From Hydrogenophaga intermedia (lineage in GTDB: Bacteria; Pseudomonadota; Gammaproteobacteria; Burkholderiales; Burkholderiaceae_C): a stretch of DNA of 64,000 bases. Of this stretch, positions 1 through 9,837 are shown piece after piece. Each line of letters opens with the position of its first letter. Position 1 is the stretch's first letter. The stretch spans positions 62,001 to 126,000 of the forward strand of contig NZ_CCAE010000005.1 in assembly GCF_000723405.1 (NCBI RefSeq), read 5' to 3'. The translations under genes and the position numbers were made by a program. Below the pieces are notes generated by a model. That model had not been told where the DNA came from, did no database searches, and worked only from the letters and a program-made list of their open reading frames with translations.

Positions 1-182
1 TTGGCCTGCACCCATTCGCGCAACGCCAGCTTGTCGGTGATGGGCAGGTTGGTGAGTTGCGGATCGCGCGCCGTGCCGGCGTTGCCCGGGGCCACGAAGA
101 CCTCGCTCACACCCTCGGATTGTTTCAGGCGCCAGGCCAGCGCGTGTTCGCGGCCACCGCCGCCAATGACGAGAACCTTCAT
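1..182 (-). CDS. purD: Phosphoribosylamine-glycine ligase (GAR synthetase), N-terminal fragment
   Basis: Only the first 60 codons are in the window; the gene runs off the left edge. The product ligates glycine to 5-phosphoribosylamine in de novo purine synthesis, in the cytoplasm. The start [17 protein letters not shown] and the following APGNAGTA are hallmarks of the PurD N-domain. The ATG (182-180) overlaps the stop of yebC by four bases (ATGA), so translation is probably coupled. The yebC-purD order is common in Burkholderiales. Identity is clear despite the truncation. Confidence 0.95.
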   Translation of the reverse strand, partial: MKVLVIGGGGREHALAWRLKQSEGVSEVFVAPGNAGTARDPQLTNLPITDKLALREWVQA

Positions 183-904
183 TCCGAGATTTCAGCGTTG
201 TGGAAAACGTTCTGCACGTCGTCCAGGTCTTCCAGGATGTCGAGCAGCTTCTGCATGCGGGCGCCGTCTTCGCCGCTCAGGGCGATGGTGTTCTCCGCGC
301 GCATGGTCACTTCGGCGAACTCGGCCTTCAGGCCCTTGGCCTCCAGCGCGTCCTTCACCGCCTCGAAGTCGGCGGGCGGGGTCAGCACCTCGATGGCGCC
401 CTCGTCGTCGGTGATCACGTCCTCGGCGCCGGCTTCCAGCGCCGCCTCCATCACCGCGTCTTCCGACGTGCCCGGCGCGAAGATGAGCTGGCCGCAGTGC
501 TTGAACTGGAAGGCCACCGAGCCTTCGGTGCCCAGGTTGCCACCGTACTTGCTGAAGGCGTGGCGCACCTCGGCCACGGTGCGCACGCGGTTGTCGGTCA
601 TGGTGTCCAGGATGACCGCCGCCCCGCCGATGCCATAACCCTCGTAGCGGATTTCTTCCAGCGACAGGCCTTCCAGCGTGCCCGAGGCCTTGTCCACGTT
701 GTACTTGATGCGGTCGGCCGGCATGTTGGCCGCCTTGGCCTTCTCGATCGCCAGGCGAAGGCGCGGGTTCATGGCCGGGTCGCCGCCGCCGCTGCGCGCG
801 GCCACCGTGATTTCACGGATCACACGGGTCCAGATCTTCCCCCGCTTCTCGTCCTGGCGCCCCTTGCGGTGCTGGATGTTCGCCCACTTGCTGTGTCCGG
901 CCAT
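179..904 (-). CDS. yebC: YebC/PmpR family protein (TACO1-like)
   Basis: The protein is 241 aa, the usual family length. It starts with the signature [14 protein letters not shown] and contains [15 protein letters not shown] and the conserved YEGYG segment. Family members are cytoplasmic; some were described as transcriptional regulators (PmpR), and more recent work links them to relief of ribosome stalling at proline stretches. It is followed by purD with an ATGA overlap. The frame stays open far upstream on this strand, but the family start motif fixes the ATG at 904. Confidence 0.95.
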   Translation of the reverse strand: MAGHSKWANIQHRKGRQDEKRGKIWTRVIREITVAARSGGGDPAMNPRLRLAIEKAKAANMPADRIKYNVDKASGTLEGLSLEEIRYEGYGIGGAAVILDTMTDNRVRTVAEVRHAFSKYGGNLGTEGSVAFQFKHCGQLIFAPGTSEDAVMEAALEAGAEDVITDDEGAIEVLTPPADFEAVKDALEAKGLKAEFAEVTMRAENTIALSGEDGARMQKLLDILEDLDDVQNVFHNAEISE

Positions 905-1001
905 GGGAAGTCCTCGAAATGCCTGCTGGCTTTGATCTAATGAGCCCGCGATTTTACGATCGTGCCCAACCTGCCCCGCCCCCCCCCACCAGGACCCGAC
1001 C

Positions 1002-2543
1002 ATGGCCGAACCCCTGCTGATCGCCAAGAACGCCCAGACCACCTGCCAGGTGCTGCCCGGCCTGGCCAACCGCCACGGCCTCATCACCGGCGCCACCGGC
1101 ACCGGCAAGACCGTGACCCTGCAGGCCATGGCCGAGGGTTTCTCGCGCATCGGTGTGCCGGTGTTCATGGCCGACGTGAAAGGCGATCTTTGCGGCATCA
1201 GCCAGACCGGCAGGATCGGCGAGAAGATGGCCGCAGTGCTGGCCGAGCGCGGCATCGAGTTGCCGCAGCCCACCGAATGCCCCACCACCCTGTGGGACGT
1301 GTTCGGCGAACAGGGCCACCCCGTGCGTGCCACCGTCAGCGACATGGGCCCGCTGCTGCTGGCGCGCATGCTCAACCTGAACGACACGCAGACCGGCGTG
1401 CTCAACCTGATCTTCAAGATCGCGGATGACAACGGCCTGCTGCTGCTCGACATGAAGGACCTGAGGGCCATGCTGCAGCACGTGGGCGACAACGCCAAGC
1501 AGTTCACCACCGAGTACGGCAACATCAGCGCGGCCTCCATCGGCGCCATCCAGCGCGGGCTGATGCAGGTCGAATCGCAGGGCGGCGACAAGTTCTTCGG
1601 CGAACCCATGCTGGACATCGCCGATTTCATGCAGACGGTGGACGGCAAGGGCGTCATCAACATCCTGGCGGCCGACAAGCTGCTCAACGCGCCGCGCCTG
1701 TACGCCACCTTCCTGCTGTGGATGCTGTCGGAGCTGTTCGAGACCCTGCCCGAGATCGGCGACCCCGACAAGCCGAAGCTGGTGTTCTTCTTCGACGAGG
1801 CCCACCTGCTGTTCGACGAGGCGCCCAAGGTGCTGGTCGAGCGCATCGAGCTTGTGGTGCGCCTGGTGCGCTCCAAGGGCGTGGGCGTGTACTTCGTGAC
1901 GCAGAACCCGCTGGACATCCCCGACAGCGTGCTCGGCCAGCTCGGCAACCGCGTGCAGCACGCGCTGCGCGCCTTCACCCCGCGCGACCAGAAGGCGGTG
2001 AAGTCCACCGCGCAGACCATGCGGCCCAAGGCGGGGCTGGACATCGAGGCCGCCATCACCGAACTCGCCGTGGGCGAGGCCCTGGTGAGCTTCCTGGACG
2101 CCAAGGGTCGCCCCTGCGAGACCGAGCGCGCCTACGTGGTGCCGCCGGGCAGCCAGATCGGCCCCATCACGCCCGAGCAGCGACAGGCCTTGATCAAGGG
2201 CTCGCTGGTGGCCGGCACCTACGAAAAGCTGGTGGACCGCGAGAGCGCCTACGAGATGTTCCGTGCCCACGCCGGAGCGCGCGTGGAGGAAGCCGCCGAG
2301 GCCGCTGAAGGCAAGCCCGCCGCCAAGGCCCCGCGCATCCCCGGCGCGGCCAAGGGCGCCCCGGCTGCGGAGGAAAAGAGCGTCATCAACGAGGTGCTGT
2401 TCGGCCGCACCGGCCCGCGCGGCGGCCAGTACGACGGCCTGGTGCAGACCATGGCCAAGACAGCCGCGCGCACCGTGGCCAGCGGCCTGGGCCGGCAGAT
2501 CCTGCGTGGGGTGCTGGGCGGCTTGCTGGGCGGCAAGCGCTGA
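1002..2543 (+). CDS. YjgR-like HerA/FtsK-superfamily ATPase (DUF853)
   Basis: A 513-aa cytoplasmic P-loop ATPase. The Walker A motif GATGTGKT lies at residues 30-37 and a Walker B segment (LVFFFDEAH) near residue 260, followed by YFVTQNPLD, which resembles sensor motifs of HerA-type ATPases. The C-terminal ~80 residues are Ala/Gly/Lys rich and end in a glycine-rich tail (LGGLLGGKR), typical of YjgR. It is divergent from yebC with about 100 bp between them. The physiological role of YjgR is not established; DNA-pumping activity is inferred from fold only. Confidence 0.88.
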   Translation: MAEPLLIAKNAQTTCQVLPGLANRHGLITGATGTGKTVTLQAMAEGFSRIGVPVFMADVKGDLCGISQTGRIGEKMAAVLAERGIELPQPTECPTTLWDVFGEQGHPVRATVSDMGPLLLARMLNLNDTQTGVLNLIFKIADDNGLLLLDMKDLRAMLQHVGDNAKQFTTEYGNISAASIGAIQRGLMQVESQGGDKFFGEPMLDIADFMQTVDGKGVINILAADKLLNAPRLYATFLLWMLSELFETLPEIGDPDKPKLVFFFDEAHLLFDEAPKVLVERIELVVRLVRSKGVGVYFVTQNPLDIPDSVLGQLGNRVQHALRAFTPRDQKAVKSTAQTMRPKAGLDIEAAITELAVGEALVSFLDAKGRPCETERAYVVPPGSQIGPITPEQRQALIKGSLVAGTYEKLVDRESAYEMFRAHAGARVEEAAEAAEGKPAAKAPRIPGAAKGAPAAEEKSVINEVLFGRTGPRGGQYDGLVQTMAKTAARTVASGLGRQILRGVLGGLLGGKR

Positions 2544-2576
2544 GCCACCCCGCGCCACGGGAGCGGCGGGCGGCGC

Positions 2577-3536
2577 TCAGTCGAGCCCGAGCGCCTTGGC
2601 CGTCCGGATCACCGTGGCCTCGAAGGCCGCCACCACCGGCGACGGTTCGATGTCGCCGCGCACCATCAGGCTGATGGGCGCGACGTTGGCCGCCTGTTTC
2701 GGCCGCAGGATGGCCAGATCACCGTTCGCCTGCGCGGTCTGCGCAATCGAGTGCGGCAGCACGCCCAGCAGCGACCCCGCGCCGATCACGTAGCGCATCT
2801 GGTGAAAGCTGCTGGACGCGACGGCCACCTCCGGGCGGAGGGTCCCCCGCACCGTGAACATGCTTTCGGCGATCTCCCGCAGAGGCGTGCCGACGGCCGG
2901 CAACACCCACCGCGCTTTGGCGAGGTCCTTCCACTTCACGTCCACCTGCTTGGCCAGGGGGTGATGCGGGCCGCAGACGATGTCGAACGCTTCCGTGTAG
3001 ACCTTCGTCACACGCAGATGGCGCGGCTGATCGGCGTGCAGCACGCGCCCGAAGATGATGTCCAGTTCGTTGCGGGCCATTTGCTGCATGAGCCCGTCGG
3101 TGGCCCCCTCCTGCAAGGCGAAGCGCGTCCCCGGGTGCGCCTGCAGCAGCCCGTTGATGCATTGCGCCAGCAAGGTCGACGACAGCGAGGGAATGATGCC
3201 GAGGCGGATCGTGCCGCCCCCCCCCAGCGTGAAGCGGTCCAGATCTTCCGCGATGTGGCCGATGTCCGTCATCACGACACCGATGTGCCGCCGCAGGATC
3301 TCGCCATGCGGCGTCATCTGCATGCCGCGCCGTGTGCGCTGGAACAGCATCACCTGGAACATGTCCTCCAGCTCGTGGATGAGCTTGGTCGCGGCAGGCT
3401 GGGTCATGTTCGACGCCACCGCGGCCTTGCGGATCGTGTGGAGTTCGCAGACGTGCCGGAACACCTCGAAGTGCTTGAGCCTCAGTCGCGACCGGATGAC
3501 GGAGCGGACGGGATCTGCCGGTGCGTTCGCAAGCAT
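2577..3536 (-). CDS. LysR-family transcriptional regulator
   Basis: The protein is 319 aa with an N-terminal winged helix-turn-helix at about residues 20-80 (LKHFEVFRHVCELHTIRKAA then MTQPAATKLIHELE) and a periplasmic-binding-protein-like effector domain after it. It is divergent from the Bug receptor at 3650 with a 113-bp shared promoter region, the classic LysR arrangement, so it probably controls the receptor/aconitase-X operon. The ligand is unknown. It resembles the CbL/GbpR subgroup, which often pairs with uptake or aromatic catabolism genes. Confidence 0.92.
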   Translation of the reverse strand: MLANAPADPVRSVIRSRLRLKHFEVFRHVCELHTIRKAAVASNMTQPAATKLIHELEDMFQVMLFQRTRRGMQMTPHGEILRRHIGVVMTDIGHIAEDLDRFTLGGGGTIRLGIIPSLSSTLLAQCINGLLQAHPGTRFALQEGATDGLMQQMARNELDIIFGRVLHADQPRHLRVTKVYTEAFDIVCGPHHPLAKQVDVKWKDLAKARWVLPAVGTPLREIAESMFTVRGTLRPEVAVASSSFHQMRYVIGAGSLLGVLPHSIAQTAQANGDLAILRPKQAANVAPISLMVRGDIEPSPVVAAFEATVIRTAKALGLD

Positions 3537-3649
3537 GGTGCGGCCTCTTTCTGTGATAACCAGATCGCTGCATTAACTACGAAATTGTGATTATCCAAGA
3601 ATGTAAAAACGGCGCACAGTGCGTTGCGCCGACCAACAAGGAGACATTC

Positions 3650-4624
3650 ATGCACGGCAGACGCACCATCCTCACGGCCCTCGCCGCCGCTTGCCTGGCG
3701 GCGGGCGCCCCCTCCGCTTTCGCCGCCTTTCCCGACAAACCCATCCGACTGATCGTGCCCTTTCCCGCGGGCGGCGCGACCGATGTCGTGGCGCGCCTGC
3801 TCAGCGCACACCTGAGCCAGACTCTGCAGCAGCCGGTGGTGGTCGAGAACAGGACGGGAGCCGGGGGCAACATCGGCGCGGGCATCGTGGCGAAATCGGC
3901 GCCGGACGGCTACACGGTGCTGGTCGCCTCGCCCGCCGAGGTCGCCATCAACGAGTTCCTCTACGCGAAGATGAGCTACGAGCCGGCCAAGGACCTCGTG
4001 CCCGTCGCCAAGCTGGCGTCCGCGCCGCTGGTCCTGGTCGTGAACAGCCAGTCGCCCGCCGACTCCGTCCAGGGGCTCGTGCGCCGCGTCAAGTCGCAGC
4101 CCGACGGCATGAACTTCGCGTCCTCCGGCACCGGCGGGCCACAACACCTCGCGGGCGAGCTGTTTCGCCTGCTGTCCGGCACGCGGTTGACGCACGTGCC
4201 CTACAAGGGCGGCGCGCCCGCCATGACCGACCTGCTGGGCGGGCGGGTCGATCTGTTCTTCTCCGGCCTGCCGCCCGCGCTGCCGCACATCCAGGCGGGC
4301 AAGCTGCGCGTCCTGGGCGTCAGCACGGCGCAGCGCTCCCCACTGCTCCACGAGGCGCCCACCGTGGCCGAACAAGGCCTGGCCGGCTTCGACATCGAGA
4401 ACTGGCAGGGTGTTTTCGTCCCCGCCGGCACGCCCGCCCCCGTCGTGGAATTGCTGGCGCGCAGCATCGGTGAGATCGCGGCGAACAAGTCGTTCGCGGA
4501 CCAGCTTCAGGCGCAAGGCGCGGCCCCCGCGTTCATGGAGCCGAAAGCGTTTGCCGCCTTCGTCGCCGCGGAGCGGACGAAGTACGCCAAGCTGGTGAAG
4601 GATTCCGGCGCCAAGGCCGATTGA
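3650..4624 (+). CDS. Bug-family (TTT) periplasmic solute-binding receptor
   Basis: A 324-aa protein. The signal peptide spans residues 1-25 (basic start HGRR, hydrophobic core, cleavage around SAFA-AF), followed by the Bug hallmark FPDKPIRLIVPFPAGGATD and later the VPYKGGAPA and PTVAEQGL motifs. These receptors capture carboxylates or similar small molecules for tripartite tricarboxylate transporters or for signalling. No TctA/TctB membrane genes are nearby. The start is set by an AAGGAG ribosome site seven bases upstream. It is the first gene of an operon with the aconitase-X subunits, 19 bp before acnX. Substrate unknown. Confidence 0.93.
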   Translation: MHGRRTILTALAAACLAAGAPSAFAAFPDKPIRLIVPFPAGGATDVVARLLSAHLSQTLQQPVVVENRTGAGGNIGAGIVAKSAPDGYTVLVASPAEVAINEFLYAKMSYEPAKDLVPVAKLASAPLVLVVNSQSPADSVQGLVRRVKSQPDGMNFASSGTGGPQHLAGELFRLLSGTRLTHVPYKGGAPAMTDLLGGRVDLFFSGLPPALPHIQAGKLRVLGVSTAQRSPLLHEAPTVAEQGLAGFDIENWQGVFVPAGTPAPVVELLARSIGEIAANKSFADQLQAQGAAPAFMEPKAFAAFVAAERTKYAKLVKDSGAKAD

Positions 4625-4643
4625 CGAGCAAAGGACAGTCATC

Positions 4644-5927
4644 ATGAACGACACCATCGAGGTGGTGGACCTGCACACGGGCACCCTGCAACTGACACCC
4701 GAGGAACACGCCATGCTCCGGGGAGACAAGGGGCCGGCCGTGCAGGAAGCCATCCGGTTCCAGATCGAAGTGGGCAGCTTCTTCGGCGCACGGCGCTTTG
4801 TTCCGATCACCCACGCGCACGTCATGGGCGACATCGAGGTGATGGGCGACGGCGGTTTGCAGCACCTGCGGTCCATGGGCGATCAGCACGCGCGCTGCGT
4901 CGTGCCGACGTCCAGCAACGCGCAGTGCATGCACTTCCACGACGACGCGCGCTTGCGCCAGGATGTGGACGAAGGCGCCAAGGAGCGCGAGATCCTCGCC
5001 CGGTACAAGACGATGCGCATCGCGCCAACGGACTCCTGCATTCCCTACCAGCAGGTGTACCAGCCCAAGCTGGGTGAACACGTGGCCTGGGGCGACACCG
5101 GCACGGTGATCTACGCCAACTCCGTGCTGGGCGCGCGCACCAACTTCGAGGCAGGCAAGGCCAGCTTTGCCGCCGCGCTCACCGGCCGCACGCCCGCGTA
5201 CGGCTTTCACCTCGACGAGGCGCGCGCCGGCTCGCTGCTGGTCGACCTTCGGGCGCCGATGCGCGACCCGGCCGACTGGGGCGCCCTGGGCAAGCTCGTC
5301 GGCCACCCCCACCAGGACTACTTCGCCGTGCCGGTCTTCGACGGCCTGGGCCGCATGCCCTCATCGGACGAGTTGAAGCACCTCGGCGCGTCGCTGGCGA
5401 GCTACGGGTCGATGGCCATGTTCCACATGGTCGGCGTGACCCCCGAGGCGAAGACGCGAGAGGCCGCCTTCCAGGGGCGTGCGCCCCGCGAGACCATGGT
5501 CATCACCGGGGCCGACATCCAGGCCGTCTACGACAGCTACCGCTACGTCGAGGGCGGCGCCAACATCGTGGTCTTCTCCGGGCCGCAGCTCTCCCTGTTC
5601 GAGATGCAGGACCTCGCCGAGCGGTTCGAAGGCCGCCGGGTGGCACCCGGCATGGCCGCGGTGGTGACGACCAACCACATGGTCCACAGCGACGCCAAGC
5701 GCCTCGGCTACGTCGACACCCTGGAAAAGGCCGGCGTCACCATCCTGCAAGGGGTGTGCTTCTACATCCTCCAGCGCCTGTCGCAGATCCGCGAGGAGAA
5801 CGGCTGGACCAACCTGATCTCCAACTCTGGCAAGCTCGTCAACACCATCACGGCCCATCGCTTCAACACGGTGCTGCGCCGCACGGACGACTGCGTGGAT
5901 ATCGCCTGCACGGGGACACTGGCATGA
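4644..5927 (+). CDS. Aconitase X catalytic (large) subunit
   Basis: A 427-aa protein of the AcnX/DUF521 family. Supporting segments are ITHAHVMGD (56-63), the Cys85 and Cys95 region, APTDSCIPY with a further Cys, and a late ISNSGK segment. AcnX proteins are dehydratases with an Fe-S cluster; characterised members act on cis-3-hydroxy-L-proline in bacteria and mevalonate 5-phosphate in archaea. The actual substrate here is not deducible. It lies 19 bp after a Bug receptor and its stop overlaps the small-subunit ATG (ATGA), so the two subunits are made together. Confidence 0.88.
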   Translation: MNDTIEVVDLHTGTLQLTPEEHAMLRGDKGPAVQEAIRFQIEVGSFFGARRFVPITHAHVMGDIEVMGDGGLQHLRSMGDQHARCVVPTSSNAQCMHFHDDARLRQDVDEGAKEREILARYKTMRIAPTDSCIPYQQVYQPKLGEHVAWGDTGTVIYANSVLGARTNFEAGKASFAAALTGRTPAYGFHLDEARAGSLLVDLRAPMRDPADWGALGKLVGHPHQDYFAVPVFDGLGRMPSSDELKHLGASLASYGSMAMFHMVGVTPEAKTREAAFQGRAPRETMVITGADIQAVYDSYRYVEGGANIVVFSGPQLSLFEMQDLAERFEGRRVAPGMAAVVTTNHMVHSDAKRLGYVDTLEKAGVTILQGVCFYILQRLSQIREENGWTNLISNSGKLVNTITAHRFNTVLRRTDDCVDIACTGTLA

Positions 5928-6337
5928 CAACCATTCATGTGAAGCGCGCCTGGGGCAAGCCCGTGCGAGCCCAGGCGCTCGTCATGCGCGAGGGCTTCAG
6001 CCCGCGCTACGACCTCGACCGCTGGAACGGGGTGATCTCCCGGATCGGCCACAGCGCCGAAGGCGAATCGATTCGCGACCGCGTGCTCATCATCCCCACC
6101 AGCAAGGGTGGCGTGGCCGGCGGCTGGGCCTTCTTCGACCTGCTCAACAAGGGCATCGCACCGAAAGCGCTGGTCTTCGGCAAGCTCAATCCGGTCATGG
6201 TCCAGGGCGCGGTGCTGGCCGGCCTGCCCATCATGGAGGGCTGGGACCAGGACCTTCTGGCGCTGGTCCGTACAGGCGACGAGGTCCACCTCGACCCCTC
6301 GGCCAGGACCCTCAGGTTCACACCTAATCCACCTTGA
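5924..6337 (+). CDS. Aconitase X swivel-domain (small) subunit, DUF126
   Basis: A 137-aa protein matching the aconitase swivelling-domain family: IPTSKGGVAGGWAFFDL, then KLNPVMVQGAVLAG and a C-terminal GDEVHLD typical of the domain closing strand. It is expected to cap the active site of the large subunit just upstream (4-bp overlap). Its last 14 bp overlap, on the opposite strand, the 3' end of the convergent Bug receptor gene, so the two operons meet with no terminator between them. Confidence 0.88.
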   Translation: MTTIHVKRAWGKPVRAQALVMREGFSPRYDLDRWNGVISRIGHSAEGESIRDRVLIIPTSKGGVAGGWAFFDLLNKGIAPKALVFGKLNPVMVQGAVLAGLPIMEGWDQDLLALVRTGDEVHLDPSARTLRFTPNPP

Positions 6338-7304
6338 TGTTCGCGGCGCGCGCCACCGGCTCCCAACGCGCGCGTTCCGACAGCACGAGCTGGCGGAACT
6401 CCTGCGGCGAGCCCCCGGTCGGCTCGGCCCCCATCTCCAGCAGCCGCGCGCGCACGTCCGGCGTGCGCAGCACGCCGGTGATCTCGCTGGAGAGTTGCTG
6501 AACCAGCGGTGCCGGCGTGCCCCCGCGCACGAAGAAGCCGATGGACGACACACCGTACAGGTCCGGATAACCGGATTCGACCAGGGTGGGAATGTCGGGC
6601 GCCAGGGCCGAGCGCCTGGCGCCGCCGGTGGCCAGGATGCGGACGCGCTCGGCCTTGTGTTGCGCGAGGTAGTCGGAGATGACGGAAACACCGGCGGGAA
6701 TCTGGTTGCCCATCAGGTCCGCCAGCAGCGGCTGCCCGCCCTTGTACGCCACCAGTTGAAGCGACTCCACCCCCGACAGTTGCCTCAGGCGAAGCATGAG
6801 GAGTGCCCCGACGCTGCTCATGCTGGACGTGCCGATGCTGCCTTTGAGGGGGTCGGCCTTCACGGCATCGAGGTATTGCGCCAAGGTGCGCGCGTTCTGC
6901 CCCGGACTCACGGTGAGCGCGTGCGGGATGTGCACGCCATCGCAGACCGGCACCAGGTCGGTGTCGGGCTCGAAGGGGAGTTTGCTGTAGAGGAAGGGGA
7001 AGAAGGCGGCGACCGCCAGCGGCGCGAACATGATGAGGCCGCCATCCGCGGCGGAGTTCTTGAGGAACCCCGACGCCACCAGGCCGGTGCCGCCCACCTT
7101 GTAGTCGACGATCACGTTGCGCTTGAGCGTGTCCTTCAACCGGTCGGCCGTGAGGCGCGCGATGTTGTCCATCGTGGCGCCCGGCGGCACCACCACGATG
7201 ATGCGAAGGGTGCCTGGCAGCGACTGAGCCCAGGCCGTTCGGCCGAAGGATGCGATGGCGCTGGCTGCGCCGGTGCCCACGATCAGGTGGCGTCGTTTCA
7301 ACAT
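6324..7304 (-). CDS. Bug-family (TTT) periplasmic solute-binding receptor
   Basis: A 326-aa protein with an N-terminal signal (MLKRRHLIVGTGAASAIASF then cleavage near AWAQS). The Bug fold is seen in LRIIVVVPPGATMDNIARL, VAYKGGQPLLADLMG and PTLVESGYPDL. The hallmark proline/glycine loop is PPGATMD rather than PPGGSTD, so the binding pocket may differ from its neighbours. It is last of a three-gene operon (receptor, FAD oxidoreductase, receptor), 10 bp after the oxidoreductase. Two receptors in one operon without permease genes is notable. Confidence 0.9.
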   Translation of the reverse strand: MLKRRHLIVGTGAASAIASFGRTAWAQSLPGTLRIIVVVPPGATMDNIARLTADRLKDTLKRNVIVDYKVGGTGLVASGFLKNSAADGGLIMFAPLAVAAFFPFLYSKLPFEPDTDLVPVCDGVHIPHALTVSPGQNARTLAQYLDAVKADPLKGSIGTSSMSSVGALLMLRLRQLSGVESLQLVAYKGGQPLLADLMGNQIPAGVSVISDYLAQHKAERVRILATGGARRSALAPDIPTLVESGYPDLYGVSSIGFFVRGGTPAPLVQQLSSEITGVLRTPDVRARLLEMGAEPTGGSPQEFRQLVLSERARWEPVARAANIKVD

Positions 7305-7314
7305 GCGGTTCTCC

Positions 7315-8730
7315 TCAGAACAGGGGTTCGGTCCATGGCAACTGCTTGGGCGTGATGCCAGCCTGCACGGACCGCGCCGCCGCCAGGCCCGCGATCTCGC
7401 CGGTCTGCGTGCACCAGGGGAAGTTGCGCATCACCATGAAGATGGTCTCGAAGGTGAACGACAGCGAGGCCCCGGTGAGCAGCAGGTTGTTCACCTCCTT
7501 CGGCAGGAAGCACCGGTACGGCACCTCGAACGTGTACTTGCGGTACGCGTCCCAGAAGAAGGTCTTGGTCATGGGCCGGGTCACCGCGTCCGGGAAGCGG
7601 CGTTCCTGTCGGGCGTCGTCGATCGAGAACACGTACTCACCGATCGGGTGGCGGCCATCGCGCACGCCGACATAGCGGCCCACGTGGGCGATCACGGCGT
7701 TCTGGAAGCCCGGCACGTACTTCGTCAGGAACCGCGCCTCGGCGTGGATGAGTCGACGCAGCTCCACCTTGGCGCGCGACGCGTGCGCGGCGTCCTCGTC
7801 CATGTGCAGCGCCCATTCGTAGGGCACGTTCTGCCAGAGGATGAAACTGCCCGGCCCGTGGATGGGGCTCATGTCCACGGTGGGGTGGCCGATGTAGTGC
7901 TCGCCGTAGACGTTCTTGCCGCCGTCCATGCGCGGGCGGTACAGCTCGGGCGGAATGTCGCCGGCGGCGCGGGCTTTGTTGATCAGCCGGGAGAGCGTCG
8001 GATCGTTCTCTTGCCGCTGATAGGCCGCGGTCTGCGCGAAGTCGACGCCGTTCATGATCCAGAGCAGTCCCCCGGGAATCGGCCGCTGCTCGGGATCGGC
8101 GGTGACGGTCTCGGGCTGGCGGCCGCCACCGCTCACGAAGGGCGCGCCGCATCGGGCCACCACCTCCGCCGTGCCAGTGCCTTCGACGAAGACCCGGCCG
8201 CGCAGCGCCTGGCGGCCGGCCACGGTCTCGATGATGGCGTGCGTGATGCGGCGCCCTTCCCCGTCCCTGTCCATTTCCACGTCCACGAACGACGCGCCAT
8301 AGATGGCCTGCACACCGGCTTCTTCGAGCATCCGCACCATCACGTTGCCCGCGCCGTCCGGGTTGAACGAGGTGCGCTTGAACGGGCTGCCGGGCGCCAG
8401 GTAGTGGTCGTAGTGCGCCAACGGGTTGCCGGCCCAATCCGGCAGGCTGATTTCGTCCGCCGTGTAGAGGCAGCCCTCGCGGTCGAAGCGGTCCATCAAC
8501 TCGGTGTGGATGCCGCCAACGCCGGTGTTCGCCGCACCCTGCAGCCCGGAGGTGTGGACGCCCCCGGGCATGTCGAAGCGCTCCACCATCACCACGGTGC
8601 AGCCCTCCCGCCGGGCGCGCAAGGCCGCGGCGAAACCACCCGGCCCGCCGCCGATCACCACCACGTCCACATCGGCCACGACGGGGACGCCGCCCGGGCT
8701 GATGCCCAGCGGCTGTTCTCTCTCGATCAT
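7315..8730 (-). CDS. FAD-dependent oxidoreductase
   Basis: A 471-aa cytoplasmic flavoprotein. The dinucleotide-binding motif VVVIGGGPGGFAAALRARR is at residues 23-41, with an acidic residue ending strand 2 (MVERFD) as expected for FAD binding. The C-terminal part has LLLTGASLSFTFETI and a final GEIAGLAAA segment of the FAD-dependent oxidoreductase superfamily (PF12831-like). It lies between two Bug receptor genes with 10-13 bp gaps, so it presumably oxidises the imported compound or a product of it. The substrate cannot be told from sequence. Confidence 0.85.
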   Translation of the reverse strand: MIEREQPLGISPGGVPVVADVDVVVIGGGPGGFAAALRARREGCTVVMVERFDMPGGVHTSGLQGAANTGVGGIHTELMDRFDREGCLYTADEISLPDWAGNPLAHYDHYLAPGSPFKRTSFNPDGAGNVMVRMLEEAGVQAIYGASFVDVEMDRDGEGRRITHAIIETVAGRQALRGRVFVEGTGTAEVVARCGAPFVSGGGRQPETVTADPEQRPIPGGLLWIMNGVDFAQTAAYQRQENDPTLSRLINKARAAGDIPPELYRPRMDGGKNVYGEHYIGHPTVDMSPIHGPGSFILWQNVPYEWALHMDEDAAHASRAKVELRRLIHAEARFLTKYVPGFQNAVIAHVGRYVGVRDGRHPIGEYVFSIDDARQERRFPDAVTRPMTKTFFWDAYRKYTFEVPYRCFLPKEVNNLLLTGASLSFTFETIFMVMRNFPWCTQTGEIAGLAAARSVQAGITPKQLPWTEPLF

Positions 8731-8743
8731 CTTGTTTCCTGTG

Positions 8744-9745
8744 TCAGTCTTGGGGTGTGAAGCCGGATGCCTTCACGATGCCGCCCCAGCGCCCATGCAG
8801 CGCCTTGAGGCTGGCCTTGAATTGCGCGGGTTGCTGGGGCGCGACCTCCAGCCCCATCTGCGCGAACCGGGCCTGTATGTCCGCTTGCGCGAGCATCTGG
8901 TGCGTGAGTTCCGCGAGCTGCCGGGCGCTGTCCGCTGAAAGCGAGGCCGGCCCGTACAGCGAGAAGGATTCCTCGATCACGATGTCGGGATAGCCCAGTT
9001 CGGCGTAGGTCGGCACCTCGGGCGCGAAGCGGGAGCGCCCGGTGCCGGTGGCCGCGATGAGCCGCAGCTTGCCCGTCGACAGGATCGGCAACGCCTCGAC
9101 CGGCGTCAGCACGCCGGAGGGAATCTGTCCGCCGAGCAGGTCCTGCACCACCGGCGCCATGCCGCGGTACGCCACGTGCGTGTACTCCATGTCGGCCCGG
9201 CGCCCGAGCATGATCCCGGAAAAATGCGCGCTGGTGCCCGCACCGGGCGAACCGAACGACGCCTGCTTGGGGTTCGCCTTGCACCAGGCGATGAAGTCCG
9301 CCAGCGTACGCACCTCCGCCGGCACCATCGGCCCGATGGCCAGGAAGAACGGGAACTTGGCCAGCGGCGTGATGGGCGTGATGTCCACCAGCGGGTCGTA
9401 GCGCAGGCTTCGGTAGATGTGGGGGAACAGCACCATCATGCCGCTGGGGCTGATGAGCAGGCTGCTGCCGTCACCGGGGCTGTTCTTCACGTGCTCCACC
9501 GCCAGCCGGCCGCCGGCGCCCGCCTTGGCCTCCACGATCACCGCGTCGGCGTGCTTGCCACGCAGGTGCTCCGCGAGGATGCGGGCCAGCACGTCCGACG
9601 AACCGCCCGGGGGGAATCCCGTGGTGATCGTGGCGAGCTTGAGCCGCTGTTGCGCCTGCGATGGCAGCGCGCCGAGGGCGAGCAGCGCGCCGGTGGCGCA
9701 CAACAGCGCGCGGCGCGTCAATTGGAATGCTGACGGGTCTGTCAC
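8744..9745 (-). CDS. Bug-family (TTT) periplasmic solute-binding receptor, GTG start
   Basis: About 333 aa. I chose the GTG at 9745 because an AGGAGA ribosome site sits seven bases before it and it gives a good signal peptide (FQLTRRALLCATGALLALGA, cleavage near SQAQQ). The frame is open to 9811 but upstream starts lack such a site. Bug motifs include GFPPGGSSDVLARIL, VAYRGMAPVVQDLLGG and PTYAELGYPDI. First gene of the receptor-oxidoreductase-receptor operon, and divergent from the IclR regulator (92 bp apart), which probably controls it. Confidence 0.9.
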   Translation of the reverse strand: MTDPSAFQLTRRALLCATGALLALGALPSQAQQRLKLATITTGFPPGGSSDVLARILAEHLRGKHADAVIVEAKAGAGGRLAVEHVKNSPGDGSSLLISPSGMMVLFPHIYRSLRYDPLVDITPITPLAKFPFFLAIGPMVPAEVRTLADFIAWCKANPKQASFGSPGAGTSAHFSGIMLGRRADMEYTHVAYRGMAPVVQDLLGGQIPSGVLTPVEALPILSTGKLRLIAATGTGRSRFAPEVPTYAELGYPDIVIEESFSLYGPASLSADSARQLAELTHQMLAQADIQARFAQMGLEVAPQQPAQFKASLKALHGRWGGIVKASGFTPQD

Positions 9746-9837
9746 GGTGCTTGTCTCCTGTTGATCTGCGACCACGAAGGTACGTTTGCGCGCGCCGGGC
9801 ACCAAGCACAATCGAGCGAAATTACACTGGGTGAAAT

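Noticed and set aside
905-2104. The minus-strand frame extends upstream of yebC across the YjgR-like gene
   Set aside because: The YebC family starts at MAGHSKW; the extension is a shadow of the plus-strand ATPase.
4644-6337. Assigning the aconitase-X pair as a hydroxyproline dehydratase
   Set aside because: The usual hydroxyproline neighbours (proline racemase-like, reductase genes) are absent, so only the family name is given.
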